From Sphingomonas bacterium (lineage in GTDB: Bacteria; Pseudomonadota; Alphaproteobacteria; Sphingomonadales; Sphingomonadaceae), in NCBI RefSeq assembly GCF_903642285.1, contig NZ_CAHJWJ010000002.1:1-64000 (forward strand): a stretch of DNA of 64,000 bases, given 5' to 3'. Each line of letters starts with the position of its first letter. Position 1 is the first letter of the stretch. This document shows, piece by piece, positions 27,808 to 36,081 of the stretch. The notes under the pieces are model-generated. The model worked only from the letters and a program-made list of their open reading frames with translations, searched no databases and had not been told where the DNA came from. A program made the position numbers and the translations under genes.

Positions 27808-30324
27808 TCACATTTCGACGCTGATCTTCAACCCTATGGTGCGTGGCCGATTGGTGGTGATCAGATCATAGACGCTCGTGATCGCATTGCCGTTGGCGTC
27901 TCTGGGACTATAGTGACTGTTATCGTAAAGATCGGCGCGCTTATCGGTGATATTGTTCGCGTATAGTATCGCGGAATACTTGCCGTGGGTAATGCCGGCC
28001 GACAGGTTGAGTACGCCATATGGTGCCTGTTTCTGACGTTCCTCGCGGTCGAGCGAGCTATAGCTCGACGATGCCGTCTGGCCGCCAATCTCGGTATAGA
28101 GAGTGTTGTCAGCGATCGCCCAGCTATAGCGCGCGCGCAGGTTGGTCTGGATGACCGGCGCCTGCGACAGACGCGAGCCGACCGGAACGACATCGGCCGC
28201 AAGGATCGGGTTACCCAGGATCTTGGTCAGCCGCGTATCGTTATACGAGACCGCGCCCGTGACCTGGATATGGCGCGTGGGACTAATCGTGAAGTCGCTT
28301 TCGACGCCCTTGATCCGCGAATTCGCCGCGTTGTAGGTGTAGAATAGCTGGGCAATGCCGACGTTCTGCGTCGTCAACTGCATGTTGTTCCAGTTCATCA
28401 GATAGGCGGTGCCGTTCCATCGCACGAGTCCATGCAAGAACGTCGTCTTCCAACCAGCCTCGTAATTGATAATTTTGTCCGAGACGTAGGTCTCCGGTAT
28501 CGCGGAGTCCGCCTTGGCGGGATTGGGATCATAGCCACGATTGAATCCGCCGGGTCGGAAGCCGCGCGAATAGGTGGCGTAGAACAGGAGGCGCTGGCTT
28601 GGTGTCAGCGTCAGCGTAAAGCGCGGAACCGTGCCGTTCTCGCTCTTCGGCGATACGTTCGAAAGCAGCTGATCGATGTTGCGCCCGTAAAGCCCGGGGC
28701 CGTAACGGTTGCCGAACGACGTCGACCCGTCGAGGCTGTAGACGAGATGGTAGCGGCGAAGACCACCGGTCACGGTCAACAGGTCGCGCAGGATATCGAA
28801 CGACGCCTCGCCAAAGAACGACAATTGGTGGCTGCGCGACGTATAGTCGTTGATGAACTGGATACCGGGCGCGCGCAGATTGGGATTCGACTCGGTCGAT
28901 CCGGGGATCGGGCCGTTCTGAACGAAGCCGTTCAGCGTGGATGCCGGATAATCGAAATCGCCCTGGTCAGTCGTCTTGGACGAGTCGTGATAGACACCGA
29001 CGGTAAAGCGAAGCCGCCAGTCCTTCGGCGTGCTGATCCGGAGTTCATGATTCCACCGCTCGGAATCGATATGCCCGATATAGCCCAGCGTAGGATCGGA
29101 GCAGTGGGTATATTTGGCGTTGCAGACATAATAGGGGATGAACGGACCCACGTTGCCGTAGGACGTGTAGTCCATCGTCTGAAACGCGGTGCGGTGGAGA
29201 TAGCCGCCGGTGTAGATGACGTCGAGCGGTCCGATCTTGCCGTCGATGTTCCATGACACCTGATCGAACTTGTCGTCGAGGTGATCGGGATAATAACGCT
29301 GGACCTGCAGATCGCCCACATCGGGATCATAGGCGAAAACGCCGTCGGTCGTGAGGTCCTGGTGCGAGAACTGGATGAGGGCGCTCCAGTTGTGGACCGG
29401 CTCGACCTTCAGGCCGATGCGCACGCCGCGATAGGTATCGGTGTTGAAGTCGTTGCGCACCAGCGGGGTATTATTGGCGGCGTCGTACGTGGCGCCCTTC
29501 CCCGGGTAATAGGGGTTGTAGGGCGAGAGCGTCTGACTGCCGGAAACATTGTCGATATATCCCCCGTCATGGCTATTGTACGCGGCGACCCGCAGCGCCG
29601 CCACGCCGTCGATCAGCGGAACGTTGACATAGCCCTCGACGCTGTTGCTGGGTGATCCGTGCTCGGTCACCGATGCACCCATCGTGACCCCCGCCTCCCA
29701 CTTGTCGAGATCGGGCTTGTGGGTGATGAGGCGCACGTTGCCGGCCTGCGAGCTGGCACCGAACAACGTACCTTGCGGTCCCGACAGGACCTCGATCCGC
29801 TCCAGGTCGGTTACGTAGATGTCGAGGTTGCGCCCCGTCATGGTGACGGGCTGGTCGTCCAGGTAAAGGGCGACGTTGGGCACGGTGCCCTGCGCGCCGG
29901 ACAGCTGGACCCCGATCTTGTTCGACGCGATCCCGCGGATATAGACGTCGTTCTGTCCCGGGCCCGTGCCGGCGAAGCTCACGCCCGGCAGGTGCGACAC
30001 ATAATCCTGGAAGTTCTGAATATTCTGCGACTTGATCGTCTTCGCGTCGATCGCTTCGATCGCGATCGGTACGCGCTGGATGCTTTCGGCGCTTCGCGTC
30101 GCCGTGACGATGATATCGCCCGTATCTCCGGCAGTGGACGGTTGCGGTTGCGCCTGCGCGGAGGCCGTTCGTACGGCGACAGCCGGGGTCGGAACGACCG
30201 AGGTCGGGGCATCGCTCTGGATCGGCGTCAAAGGCTGTGCCGCAGGCCCTGCCTGAGCGGCGGTGGCCGCCGCGCCGAAGGTCGTCAGGGCCGTTCCGCT
30301 AATTAGCACGCTCCAAAGTCGCAT
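27808..30324 (-). CDS. TonB-dependent outer-membrane receptor
   Basis: An 838-residue TonB-dependent receptor. It has a signal peptide (cleavage near AAQAG), a Pro/Ala linker, a TonB box-like DIIVTATRSAESIQRVP (about 69-85), the plug domain (IQNFQDYVSHLPGVSF, VYIRGIASN, VEVLSGPQGTLFGASS) and a long beta-barrel ending in an aromatic-flanked strand (RPRTIGLKISVEM). The start has an AAGGGGG Shine-Dalgarno. A GGTATACC palindrome lies upstream, matching two others in this block, so it is probably repressed by the adjacent GntR protein and imports the compound the block degrades. Confidence 0.9.
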   Translation of the reverse strand: MRLWSVLISGTALTTFGAAATAAQAGPAAQPLTPIQSDAPTSVVPTPAVAVRTASAQAQPQPSTAGDTGDIIVTATRSAESIQRVPIAIEAIDAKTIKSQNIQNFQDYVSHLPGVSFAGTGPGQNDVYIRGIASNKIGVQLSGAQGTVPNVALYLDDQPVTMTGRNLDIYVTDLERIEVLSGPQGTLFGASSQAGNVRLITHKPDLDKWEAGVTMGASVTEHGSPSNSVEGYVNVPLIDGVAALRVAAYNSHDGGYIDNVSGSQTLSPYNPYYPGKGATYDAANNTPLVRNDFNTDTYRGVRIGLKVEPVHNWSALIQFSHQDLTTDGVFAYDPDVGDLQVQRYYPDHLDDKFDQVSWNIDGKIGPLDVIYTGGYLHRTAFQTMDYTSYGNVGPFIPYYVCNAKYTHCSDPTLGYIGHIDSERWNHELRISTPKDWRLRFTVGVYHDSSKTTDQGDFDYPASTLNGFVQNGPIPGSTESNPNLRAPGIQFINDYTSRSHQLSFFGEASFDILRDLLTVTGGLRRYHLVYSLDGSTSFGNRYGPGLYGRNIDQLLSNVSPKSENGTVPRFTLTLTPSQRLLFYATYSRGFRPGGFNRGYDPNPAKADSAIPETYVSDKIINYEAGWKTTFLHGLVRWNGTAYLMNWNNMQLTTQNVGIAQLFYTYNAANSRIKGVESDFTISPTRHIQVTGAVSYNDTRLTKILGNPILAADVVPVGSRLSQAPVIQTNLRARYSWAIADNTLYTEIGGQTASSSYSSLDREERQKQAPYGVLNLSAGITHGKYSAILYANNITDKRADLYDNSHYSPRDANGNAITSVYDLITTNRPRTIGLKISVEM

Positions 30325-30381
30325 CGGCTACCCCCTTTTCTCTGCGTGCTGACCTTTGGCCATTCTCACGCCCGACCCTCT

Positions 30382-30395
30382 GATGGTATACCGCC
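30382..30395. promoter_or_regulatory. Candidate GntR/FCD operator upstream of the TonB receptor
   Basis: GATGGTATACCGCC, centred on the perfect palindrome GGTATACC, lies 58 bases before the receptor start. The same 14 bases occur at 36038-36051 and the core recurs at 31281-31288. FCD-type GntR regulators such as UxuR and ExuR bind TTGGTATACCAA-like sites. Confidence 0.65.
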
Positions 30396-30542
30396 AATCG
30401 CATGGTGGCAATGGTTACTTTACTCCCAAGAAAAACATTTTCCCTTATCCGTAATAGACAGCGGACATTCGCTCGCCCGCCACCGATCTCTATCTCGTTG
30501 TCGGTTGCGCCGATCGATATGCCGGGATCGAATCCGGACCCG

Positions 30543-31214
30543 CTATTGCTTCTCGACCAGCATACTGGCCGCGATATGCGATGCTTCGCGAATATGCTCG
30601 CGGCAGGCGTCGCTTGCCGCCTGCGGATTGCGGTCTTCGATCGCCGTCACGATACGCGAAAGCCGTTCGATGCCGGCGGCTTGCCGCCCTCGTGCCGACA
30701 GCGTCAGCGCGCGCATCTGGCTGATGCGTCCGTTCAGCCGCTGCACGATCTCCCAGGCGATATCGTGGCCGCCGGTCTCGAAGATGATCTGGTAGAACCG
30801 TGTCGTCGCCCGCAACGCACCATTGGAGCTGTGCGTCTCATGCGCCTGCCGGATCTCGTCGAGAGCAGCGCGCAACTGGCCGCCGGTCTCCCGCGTCGCC
30901 GCTTCGGCGCAGGCGGCCGCAGCGGATGATTCCAGCAGCAGCCTTATCTCATAGATCTGCTGTGCTTGGTCGATCGACAGCGTCATCAGGCGGGGCCCCG
31001 ACAACGTGTTCTCGATGAAACCTTCCGACTCGAGGTTGCGGATGACTTCGCGGATGACCGAGCGGCTGACCCCCAGACGCTCCGCCAATGTCCGCTCGAT
31101 CAACCGCTCGCCCGGCTTGATCCGTCCTTCGATGATCGCATCACGGACGCGCTCGAGCGCGATGATCCGCAATGTCTGGGGCCGCACCCCGATCCGCTCC
31201 AGCGACTCGTCCAT
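30543..31214 (-). CDS. GntR family (FadR/FCD) transcriptional regulator
   Basis: A 223-residue regulator with an N-terminal winged helix (ALERVRDAIIEGRIKPGERLIERTLAERLGVSRSVIREVIRNLESEGFI, GntR signature) and a C-terminal FCD effector domain (VHEIRLLLE-type YEIRLLLESSAAAACAEAA, the FCD histidine-bearing helices FYQIIFETGGHD). FCD proteins bind small carboxylates or similar metal-bound ligands. It is divergent from the catabolic operon at 31319, with a GGTATACC site in the shared gap, and is probably the repressor of the whole block. Confidence 0.88.
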   Translation of the reverse strand: MDESLERIGVRPQTLRIIALERVRDAIIEGRIKPGERLIERTLAERLGVSRSVIREVIRNLESEGFIENTLSGPRLMTLSIDQAQQIYEIRLLLESSAAAACAEAATRETGGQLRAALDEIRQAHETHSSNGALRATTRFYQIIFETGGHDIAWEIVQRLNGRISQMRALTLSARGRQAAGIERLSRIVTAIEDRNPQAASDACREHIREASHIAASMLVEKQ

Positions 31215-31278
31215 CTGTATCGCATTGCCTCAATGTGTGGCGATGTTGTCGCAGAACATGTTGCACCTGTCAATGTTG

Positions 31279-31290
31279 GTGGTATACCAG
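31279..31290. promoter_or_regulatory. Candidate GntR/FCD operator in the divergent gntR/DUF1185 promoter
   Basis: TGGTATACCA (31280-31289), a perfect 10-base palindrome with core GGTATACC, 31 bases before the DUF1185 gene and 66 bases before the regulator's start on the other strand. It would allow joint control and autoregulation. Confidence 0.65.
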
Positions 31291-31318
31291 AAGACGGCAT
31301 ACAAATAGGGCGGTTCAG

Positions 31319-31912
31319 ATGGCTCTCAACATCCGCAAGCTTGTGACCTACCAGGATGAGACCCGCGTCGAAGGCGGCAGGGCGGCTACGCGGCCGGTGC
31401 ACAGCGTCCTCGTCGCTGCGGTGCTGACAGACCCCTGGGCCGGTCGCGGCTTCGTGGAGGACCTCTCGCCAGAGATCGGTGCCTGCGCTTCCGATCTCGG
31501 AGCGCTGCTCGTCGAACGCCTGACGGCCGTCATCGCCGCCGACCGGATCGAGGCCTATGGAAAAGCGGCGGTCGTCGGCGCGGATGGCGAGATCGAACAC
31601 GCCTCCGCGCTGATCCACACTCTGCGCTTCGGCAATCATTACCGTCGGGCGGTCGATGCCAAATCCTATCTCAGCTTCACCAACAAGCGCGGTGGCCTCG
31701 GTACGTCGATCCAGGTGCCGATGATGCACAAGGACGACGAAGGCCAGCGCTCGCACTACATCACCGCCGAGTTTGCCATCGCCGACGCACCTTTCGCGGA
31801 CGAAATCGTGGTCGTCCTGGGCGCGGCCGACGGCGGCCGGGTGCATCCGCGGATCGGCAACCGGTATCTCGATCTCGAAGCCATCGCAGCGGAAGAAGCG
31901 GTCCGCGCGTGA
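31319..31912 (+). CDS. DUF1185 (amino acid synthesis family) protein
   Basis: A 197-residue protein of the family named 'amino acid synthesis' (DUF1185), whose biochemical role is not established. Typical parts are IRKLVTYQDETRVEGGR, a central GDGEIEHASALIHTLRFGNHYR-like stretch (here GADGEIEHASALIHT), and HYITAEFAIADAPFADEIVV near the end. DUF1185 genes are often next to flavin monooxygenases and dehydrogenases, so a catabolic rather than biosynthetic role is likely. First gene of a three-gene operon; its stop overlaps the next start by one base. Confidence 0.8.
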   Translation: MALNIRKLVTYQDETRVEGGRAATRPVHSVLVAAVLTDPWAGRGFVEDLSPEIGACASDLGALLVERLTAVIAADRIEAYGKAAVVGADGEIEHASALIHTLRFGNHYRRAVDAKSYLSFTNKRGGLGTSIQVPMMHKDDEGQRSHYITAEFAIADAPFADEIVVVLGAADGGRVHPRIGNRYLDLEAIAAEEAVRA

Positions 31913-32742
31913 TGATCGGCGACGGAGGCGAGGACGGATCGATCCGTGCGGCTTACGACGACAGCGGCGGCGATCTGCCGGCGGTCGTGCTGATCCACGG
32001 CGTCGGCCTGTCGCGCGAGATGTGGTCGGCCCAGATCGACGCGCTTCGGGACCGATACCGGGTAGTGACGCCCGACATGCTTGGGCATGGTGCCAGTCCC
32101 CGGCCGGGCCGCGAGGCGACGCTGGACGATTATGCCGATCATGTCGATGCGGTCATTACGCGCGCGGGGATCGACCGCGCGGCGATGGTCGGCTTTTCGA
32201 TGGGCGCGCTGGTGGCGCGCGCGTTCGCGTTGCGGCATCCGTCGCGACTGACCGGCCTTGCGTTCCTCAACGGCGTCTTCGCACGCACACCCGAGGTCCG
32301 GGCATCGATCCTCAAGCGGGTCGACGAGGTCGCGACAAACGGTCCTTCGGCGAATATCGACGCAGCGATCGGCCGCTGGTTCAGTCCCGACTTCCGGGCG
32401 TCCCATCCGGACTATCTCAGACGCTTGCGTCGGGGTTTCGCGAACAACGATCCCGTGGGATACGAGACCGCCTACCGGCTGTTCGCCACCCAGGACTCGT
32501 TCGGATCGGATCGCCTCGGCTCCATCAATTGCCCGGTGCTGGTCGCGACCGGCGAACTGGACGTCGGATCGACCCCGGCGATGGCGCACGCGCTGGCCGC
32601 GCATATTCCTGGCGCTGCCTTGCGGATCGTGGCGGGTGCCCGCCACATGATGGCGGTCGAGATGCCCGCAATCGTAAGCGCCCTGTTGCTGGATTTCCTG
32701 AAATCGCTGCCGGTTGCGAACGGCATTGGAGAGAATGCATGA
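31912..32742 (+). CDS. Alpha/beta-fold hydrolase
   Basis: A 276-residue hydrolase with VVLIHGVGLSREMW (oxyanion hole), the nucleophile elbow GFSMG, an acid in LVATGELDVGSTP and the catalytic His in GARHMMAVEMP. It is of the PcaD/3-oxoadipate enol-lactonase-like kind, and so may open a lactone, ester or cyclic amide made by the monooxygenase of this block. ATG 31912 is used; a GTG one codon earlier is possible. The stop overlaps the next gene by 4 bases. Confidence 0.85.
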   Translation: MIGDGGEDGSIRAAYDDSGGDLPAVVLIHGVGLSREMWSAQIDALRDRYRVVTPDMLGHGASPRPGREATLDDYADHVDAVITRAGIDRAAMVGFSMGALVARAFALRHPSRLTGLAFLNGVFARTPEVRASILKRVDEVATNGPSANIDAAIGRWFSPDFRASHPDYLRRLRRGFANNDPVGYETAYRLFATQDSFGSDRLGSINCPVLVATGELDVGSTPAMAHALAAHIPGAALRIVAGARHMMAVEMPAIVSALLLDFLKSLPVANGIGENA

Positions 32743-34217
32743 GCATGACCGAATGCCAAATGTTGATCGACGGCGCGTGGACCGCGGCGGCGTCCGGCCG
32801 GACGTTCCTGTCGCGGAACCCCACCACCGGAGAGGATTGGGCGATCCTTCCCGACGCGGACGCGGCCGATGTGGACCGGGCGGTGCGCGCCGCCGACGCC
32901 GCCTTCCATGCCGCCGCCTGGCACCGTACGACCGCGACCGCGCGCGGCAAGCTGCTGCGCCGCCTCGGCGACCTGGTCGCCGCCAACGCCGCCGAGCTGG
33001 CCGAACTGGAGACGCGCGACAACGGCAAGCTCATCCGGGAGACGCGGGGGCAACTCGCCTATCTGCCCGAATTTTTCTATTATGCCGCCGGTCTCGCCGA
33101 TAAGCTAGAAGGCAGTACGCTGCCGATCGACAAGCCGGACATGTTGGTCTTTACCGTGCCGGCACCGGTGGGCGTGGTGGCGGCGATCATTCCCTGGAAC
33201 AGCCCGCTCTATCTCACCGCGATCAAGCTCGCGCCGGCACTGGCGGCGGGCAACACATTGGTCGTGAAGCCGTCCGAACACGCGTCCGCCAGCATACTGC
33301 GCTTCGCCGCGCTGGTGAAGGAGGCCGGCTTCCCCGATGGCGTCGTGAACGTCGTTACCGGCCTGGGCGGCGGAGCGGGCGCGGCGCTGACCAGCCATCC
33401 GCTCGTCCGCCGCGTGGCGTTCACCGGGGGGCCGCAGACCGCGCGCCATGTCATCCGCGCGACCGCAGAGAACTTCGCCAAACTCTCGCTGGAGCTGGGC
33501 GGCAAGTCGGCCAACATCGTCTTCGACGACGCCGATCTGGAAGGCGCGGTGAACGGTGCGGTCGCCGGCATCTATGCCGCCTCCGGACAAAGCTGCGTCG
33601 CCGGATCGCGGCTGCTGGTGCAGGCGGGGATATACGACCGTTTCGTCGCGGCGCTCACCGCGCGCATCGCTCGGATTCGCATCGGTGATCCGCTGGATAC
33701 CGCGTCCGACATGGGGCCGATGGCGACGGCGCAGCAGCTCGAGATCGTCGAGACGATGATGGCGCGCGCCGTCGAGCAGGGTGCCGTCGTGCTGGCGGGC
33801 GGCAGGCGGCCGGAGGGGCGGGACGGCTGGTTCTACGAGCCGACGCTGATCGCGTGCGACGACGCTACGTTGGACATCGTGCAGAACGAGGTGTTCGGTC
33901 CGGTAGCCGCGCTCCTGCGCTTCGATGACGAAGCGGAAGCACTGGAGCTGGCCAACGGCACGAGCTACGCGCTGGCCGCCGGTATCTGGACCAAAGACAT
34001 CGCGCGCGGCCATCGGCTGGCGCGCGACGTCCATGCCGGCATCGTCTGGGTCAACACCTATCGCGCGATATCCGCCATGGCACCGATCGGCGGCTACGGC
34101 GTCAGCGGCTACGGCCGCGAGGGCGGCATTCAGTCGGTGCTGGACTATACCGAACTGAAGACCGTGTGGATCAACCTGTCGGAAGACCCCATGGGCGATC
34201 CGTTCATGATGCGATAG
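32739..34217 (+). CDS. NAD(P)-dependent aldehyde dehydrogenase
   Basis: A 492-residue aldehyde dehydrogenase oxidising an aldehyde intermediate. It has the cofactor-binding PWNSPL and KPSEHAS stretches, FTGGPQTA, the general-base LELGGKSA, and the catalytic Cys286 in GQSCVAGSRL. The last gene of the DUF1185-hydrolase-dehydrogenase operon (4-base ATGA overlap, GGAGAG upstream). Substrate unknown; a semialdehyde from ring cleavage would fit the context. Confidence 0.9.
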   Translation: MSMTECQMLIDGAWTAAASGRTFLSRNPTTGEDWAILPDADAADVDRAVRAADAAFHAAAWHRTTATARGKLLRRLGDLVAANAAELAELETRDNGKLIRETRGQLAYLPEFFYYAAGLADKLEGSTLPIDKPDMLVFTVPAPVGVVAAIIPWNSPLYLTAIKLAPALAAGNTLVVKPSEHASASILRFAALVKEAGFPDGVVNVVTGLGGGAGAALTSHPLVRRVAFTGGPQTARHVIRATAENFAKLSLELGGKSANIVFDDADLEGAVNGAVAGIYAASGQSCVAGSRLLVQAGIYDRFVAALTARIARIRIGDPLDTASDMGPMATAQQLEIVETMMARAVEQGAVVLAGGRRPEGRDGWFYEPTLIACDDATLDIVQNEVFGPVAALLRFDDEAEALELANGTSYALAAGIWTKDIARGHRLARDVHAGIVWVNTYRAISAMAPIGGYGVSGYGREGGIQSVLDYTELKTVWINLSEDPMGDPFMMR

Positions 34218-34224
34218 CCGACGA

Positions 34225-34629
34225 TCAATCGCCGGCGGCGTCGATCTCGGCAAACGCTTCGCGGGCGAGGCGGAAGCTGTCCACGCCGGCCGGTATGCCG
34301 ACATAGACCGCGATCTGCAGCAGGATTTCCCTGATCTCCTCGCGGCTGAGGCCGTTCGTCAACGCGCCGCGCACATGCGCCTTCAACTCATGCGGACGAT
34401 TGAGGGCGGCGATCATGCCGAGGTTGAGGATACTGCGGCTCCTCCGGTCGAGCCCGGGCCGGTTCCAGATCGCATCCCAGCAATATTCGGTCGTGAGTTG
34501 CTGCATCGGCCAGCTGAAGTCGTCGGCCGCGTCCAGCGCCTTGTCGACATAGGCGTCGCCCAGGACGGCGCGCCGGGTTTCCAGGCCGCGGTCGAACCGG
34601 TCGCTTCGCTCGCGCGCGTCCGCCGTCAT
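34225..34629 (-). CDS. Carboxymuconolactone decarboxylase family protein
   Basis: A 134-residue AhpD-like/PcaC-type protein. RGLETRRAVLGDAYVD, ILNLGMIAALNRPHELKAHVRGALTNGLSREEIREILLQIAVYVGIPAG are the family helices, with the histidine (ELKAHVRGAL) that PcaC uses. It lacks the CxxC pair of AhpD peroxidases, so a decarboxylase/isomerase role is more likely than a redox one. Third gene of the minus-strand operon behind the luciferase-like enzyme; overlaps the DUF1330 gene by 4 bases. Confidence 0.85.
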   Translation of the reverse strand: MTADARERSDRFDRGLETRRAVLGDAYVDKALDAADDFSWPMQQLTTEYCWDAIWNRPGLDRRSRSILNLGMIAALNRPHELKAHVRGALTNGLSREEIREILLQIAVYVGIPAGVDSFRLAREAFAEIDAAGD

Positions 34630-34922
34630 GTGTCTACCCCTTCCACGATCAGGATCTCGGTGTCCGCGGCACCGGCCCGCCGTTCGCGCGCGACGCGGTA
34701 TTCGGGCGAATCGTAGCAGGCGAGCGCCGCCTCCATGCTATCGAACTCGATCACCACGCTGCGTTGGCGCGGGGGCGGTCCTTCCAGCGCGATGATGCGT
34801 CCTGCGCGCGCCAAGATGCGGCCCCCTCTTCCGATGATGGCAGGAGCGCCCAGCGCCATATAGGCGGCATAAGCCTCGGGCTCGGTTATATCGACCCGTG
34901 CGATCCAATAGGCCTTGGGCAT
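34626..34922 (-). CDS. DUF1330 small protein
   Basis: A 98-residue ferredoxin-like-fold protein: KAYWIARVDITEPEAYAAYM, GRILARAGRIIALEG, and the RSVVIEFDSMEAALACYDSPEY signature of DUF1330. Members are found in degradation operons and may be small isomerases or decarboxylase-like proteins; the role is unknown. Start ATG 34922 overlaps the stop of the monooxygenase gene by one base; its own end overlaps the next gene. A second DUF1330 gene sits in the block at 62.8 kb. Confidence 0.82.
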   Translation of the reverse strand: MPKAYWIARVDITEPEAYAAYMALGAPAIIGRGGRILARAGRIIALEGPPPRQRSVVIEFDSMEAALACYDSPEYRVARERRAGAADTEILIVEGVDT

Positions 34923-35959
34923 CACGCGAACGCCGGCGCGACATGGTCGATGAACAGCCGGATCGAGTCGCGTTTTTCTTCGAAGGTCAGGCTGTTGTCG
35001 ACCCAGATGCTGTATTCGTCCACGCCGATGGCTTCATACCTCTTCAGGCGGCCGATGATCTCGTTCGGCCGGCCGATCATCATATTCCTGCGGATCGCGT
35101 CGGGGGCAAGGTCGGGGAACTTGTCGACGTCGAGCGGCGGCACGTCGTGATGGAAGCCGTTGACCGGCGGCGTCCGATTGCCCGCCCATGTGCCGAAGGC
35201 GCGGTAGAAATACGAGATGCCGTCCGCCGCGCGGTGCCAGTCGTCCGCGCCCGCATGGACATGGGCGTGCTGCAGCACCATCAGCTGCGGGCGGGCGACG
35301 CTGGGGTTCGCGGCGCAGGCTTCGTCGAATTTGCGGGTCAGGTCCTCGACCTCCGAATCGCCCTTGAACAGGGGCGTCACCATCACGCTGCATCCGTTAG
35401 CGACCGCGAAATTGTGCGAGTCGGGATCGCGCGCGGCGATCCAGATCGTCGGTGCCGGCTGCTGCACCGGCTTGGGGACACTGGTGGACACCGGGAACTG
35501 CCAGATCTCGCCATCATGTGCGACGTCGCCCTCCCATAATTGGCGGATGAGCGGCACCATCTCACGCAGATATTTGCCGCCGGCATTCGCGGACTCGCCG
35601 CCCAGCAGGCGGTCGAATTCGAACTGATAAGCACCGCGTGCCAGACCGATCTCGGCGCGCCCGTTGCTGATGACGTCGAGCATCGCCGCCTCGCCCGCGA
35701 GGCGGATCGGATGCCAGAACGGCGCGACGAAGGTGCCTGCGCCGAGCCTGAGCTTCGTGGTACGCTCCGCAATAGCGGACAGGAGCGCGATCGGATTGGG
35801 CGAGATGGTGAATTCCATCGCATGATGCTCGCCGATCCACACCTTATGCAGGCCGCCTTGCTCCGCCAGATCGCAAAGCTGGAGCAGCTCCTCGAATAAC
35901 TGGCGATGCGAGATGGTAGCGTCATATCGCTCCATGTGCAGAAACAGCGAGAACTTCAT
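34922..35959 (-). CDS. Luciferase-like (LLM) flavin-dependent monooxygenase
   Basis: A 345-residue TIM-barrel enzyme of the bacterial-luciferase family, which uses reduced FMN and O2. Family parts: LCDLAEQGGLHKVWIGEHHAMEF, LRLGAGTFVAPFWHPIRLAGEAAMLD, GRAEIGLARGAYQFEFDRL, and PTIWIAARDPDSH. It needs an FMN reductase partner; none is coded in the window. First gene of a three-gene minus-strand operon, divergent from the NCS1 permease with a GGTATACC operator between. It would catalyse the oxygenative attack, for example on a ring or C-N bond, as RutA and PyrA do. Confidence 0.87.
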   Translation of the reverse strand: MKFSLFLHMERYDATISHRQLFEELLQLCDLAEQGGLHKVWIGEHHAMEFTISPNPIALLSAIAERTTKLRLGAGTFVAPFWHPIRLAGEAAMLDVISNGRAEIGLARGAYQFEFDRLLGGESANAGGKYLREMVPLIRQLWEGDVAHDGEIWQFPVSTSVPKPVQQPAPTIWIAARDPDSHNFAVANGCSVMVTPLFKGDSEVEDLTRKFDEACAANPSVARPQLMVLQHAHVHAGADDWHRAADGISYFYRAFGTWAGNRTPPVNGFHHDVPPLDVDKFPDLAPDAIRRNMMIGRPNEIIGRLKRYEAIGVDEYSIWVDNSLTFEEKRDSIRLFIDHVAPAFA

Positions 35960-36037
35960 CGAACGTCCCTTTCCGCCAAAATTCCCGATCCGCCAATATT
36001 GACGCTTGCACTGGTCGACACGTCAAAATACCGTAAG

Positions 36038-36051
36038 ATGGTATACCGCCG
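36038..36051. promoter_or_regulatory. Candidate GntR/FCD operator between monooxygenase and permease
   Basis: GATGGTATACCGCC, identical over 14 bases to the site at 30382-30395, centred on GGTATACC (36040-36047). It lies 79 bases before the monooxygenase start and 31 bases before the permease start, so it can control both. Confidence 0.65.
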
Positions 36052-36081
36052 CGATCGTCCAGCTAGAAGGAACCGCCGAGC

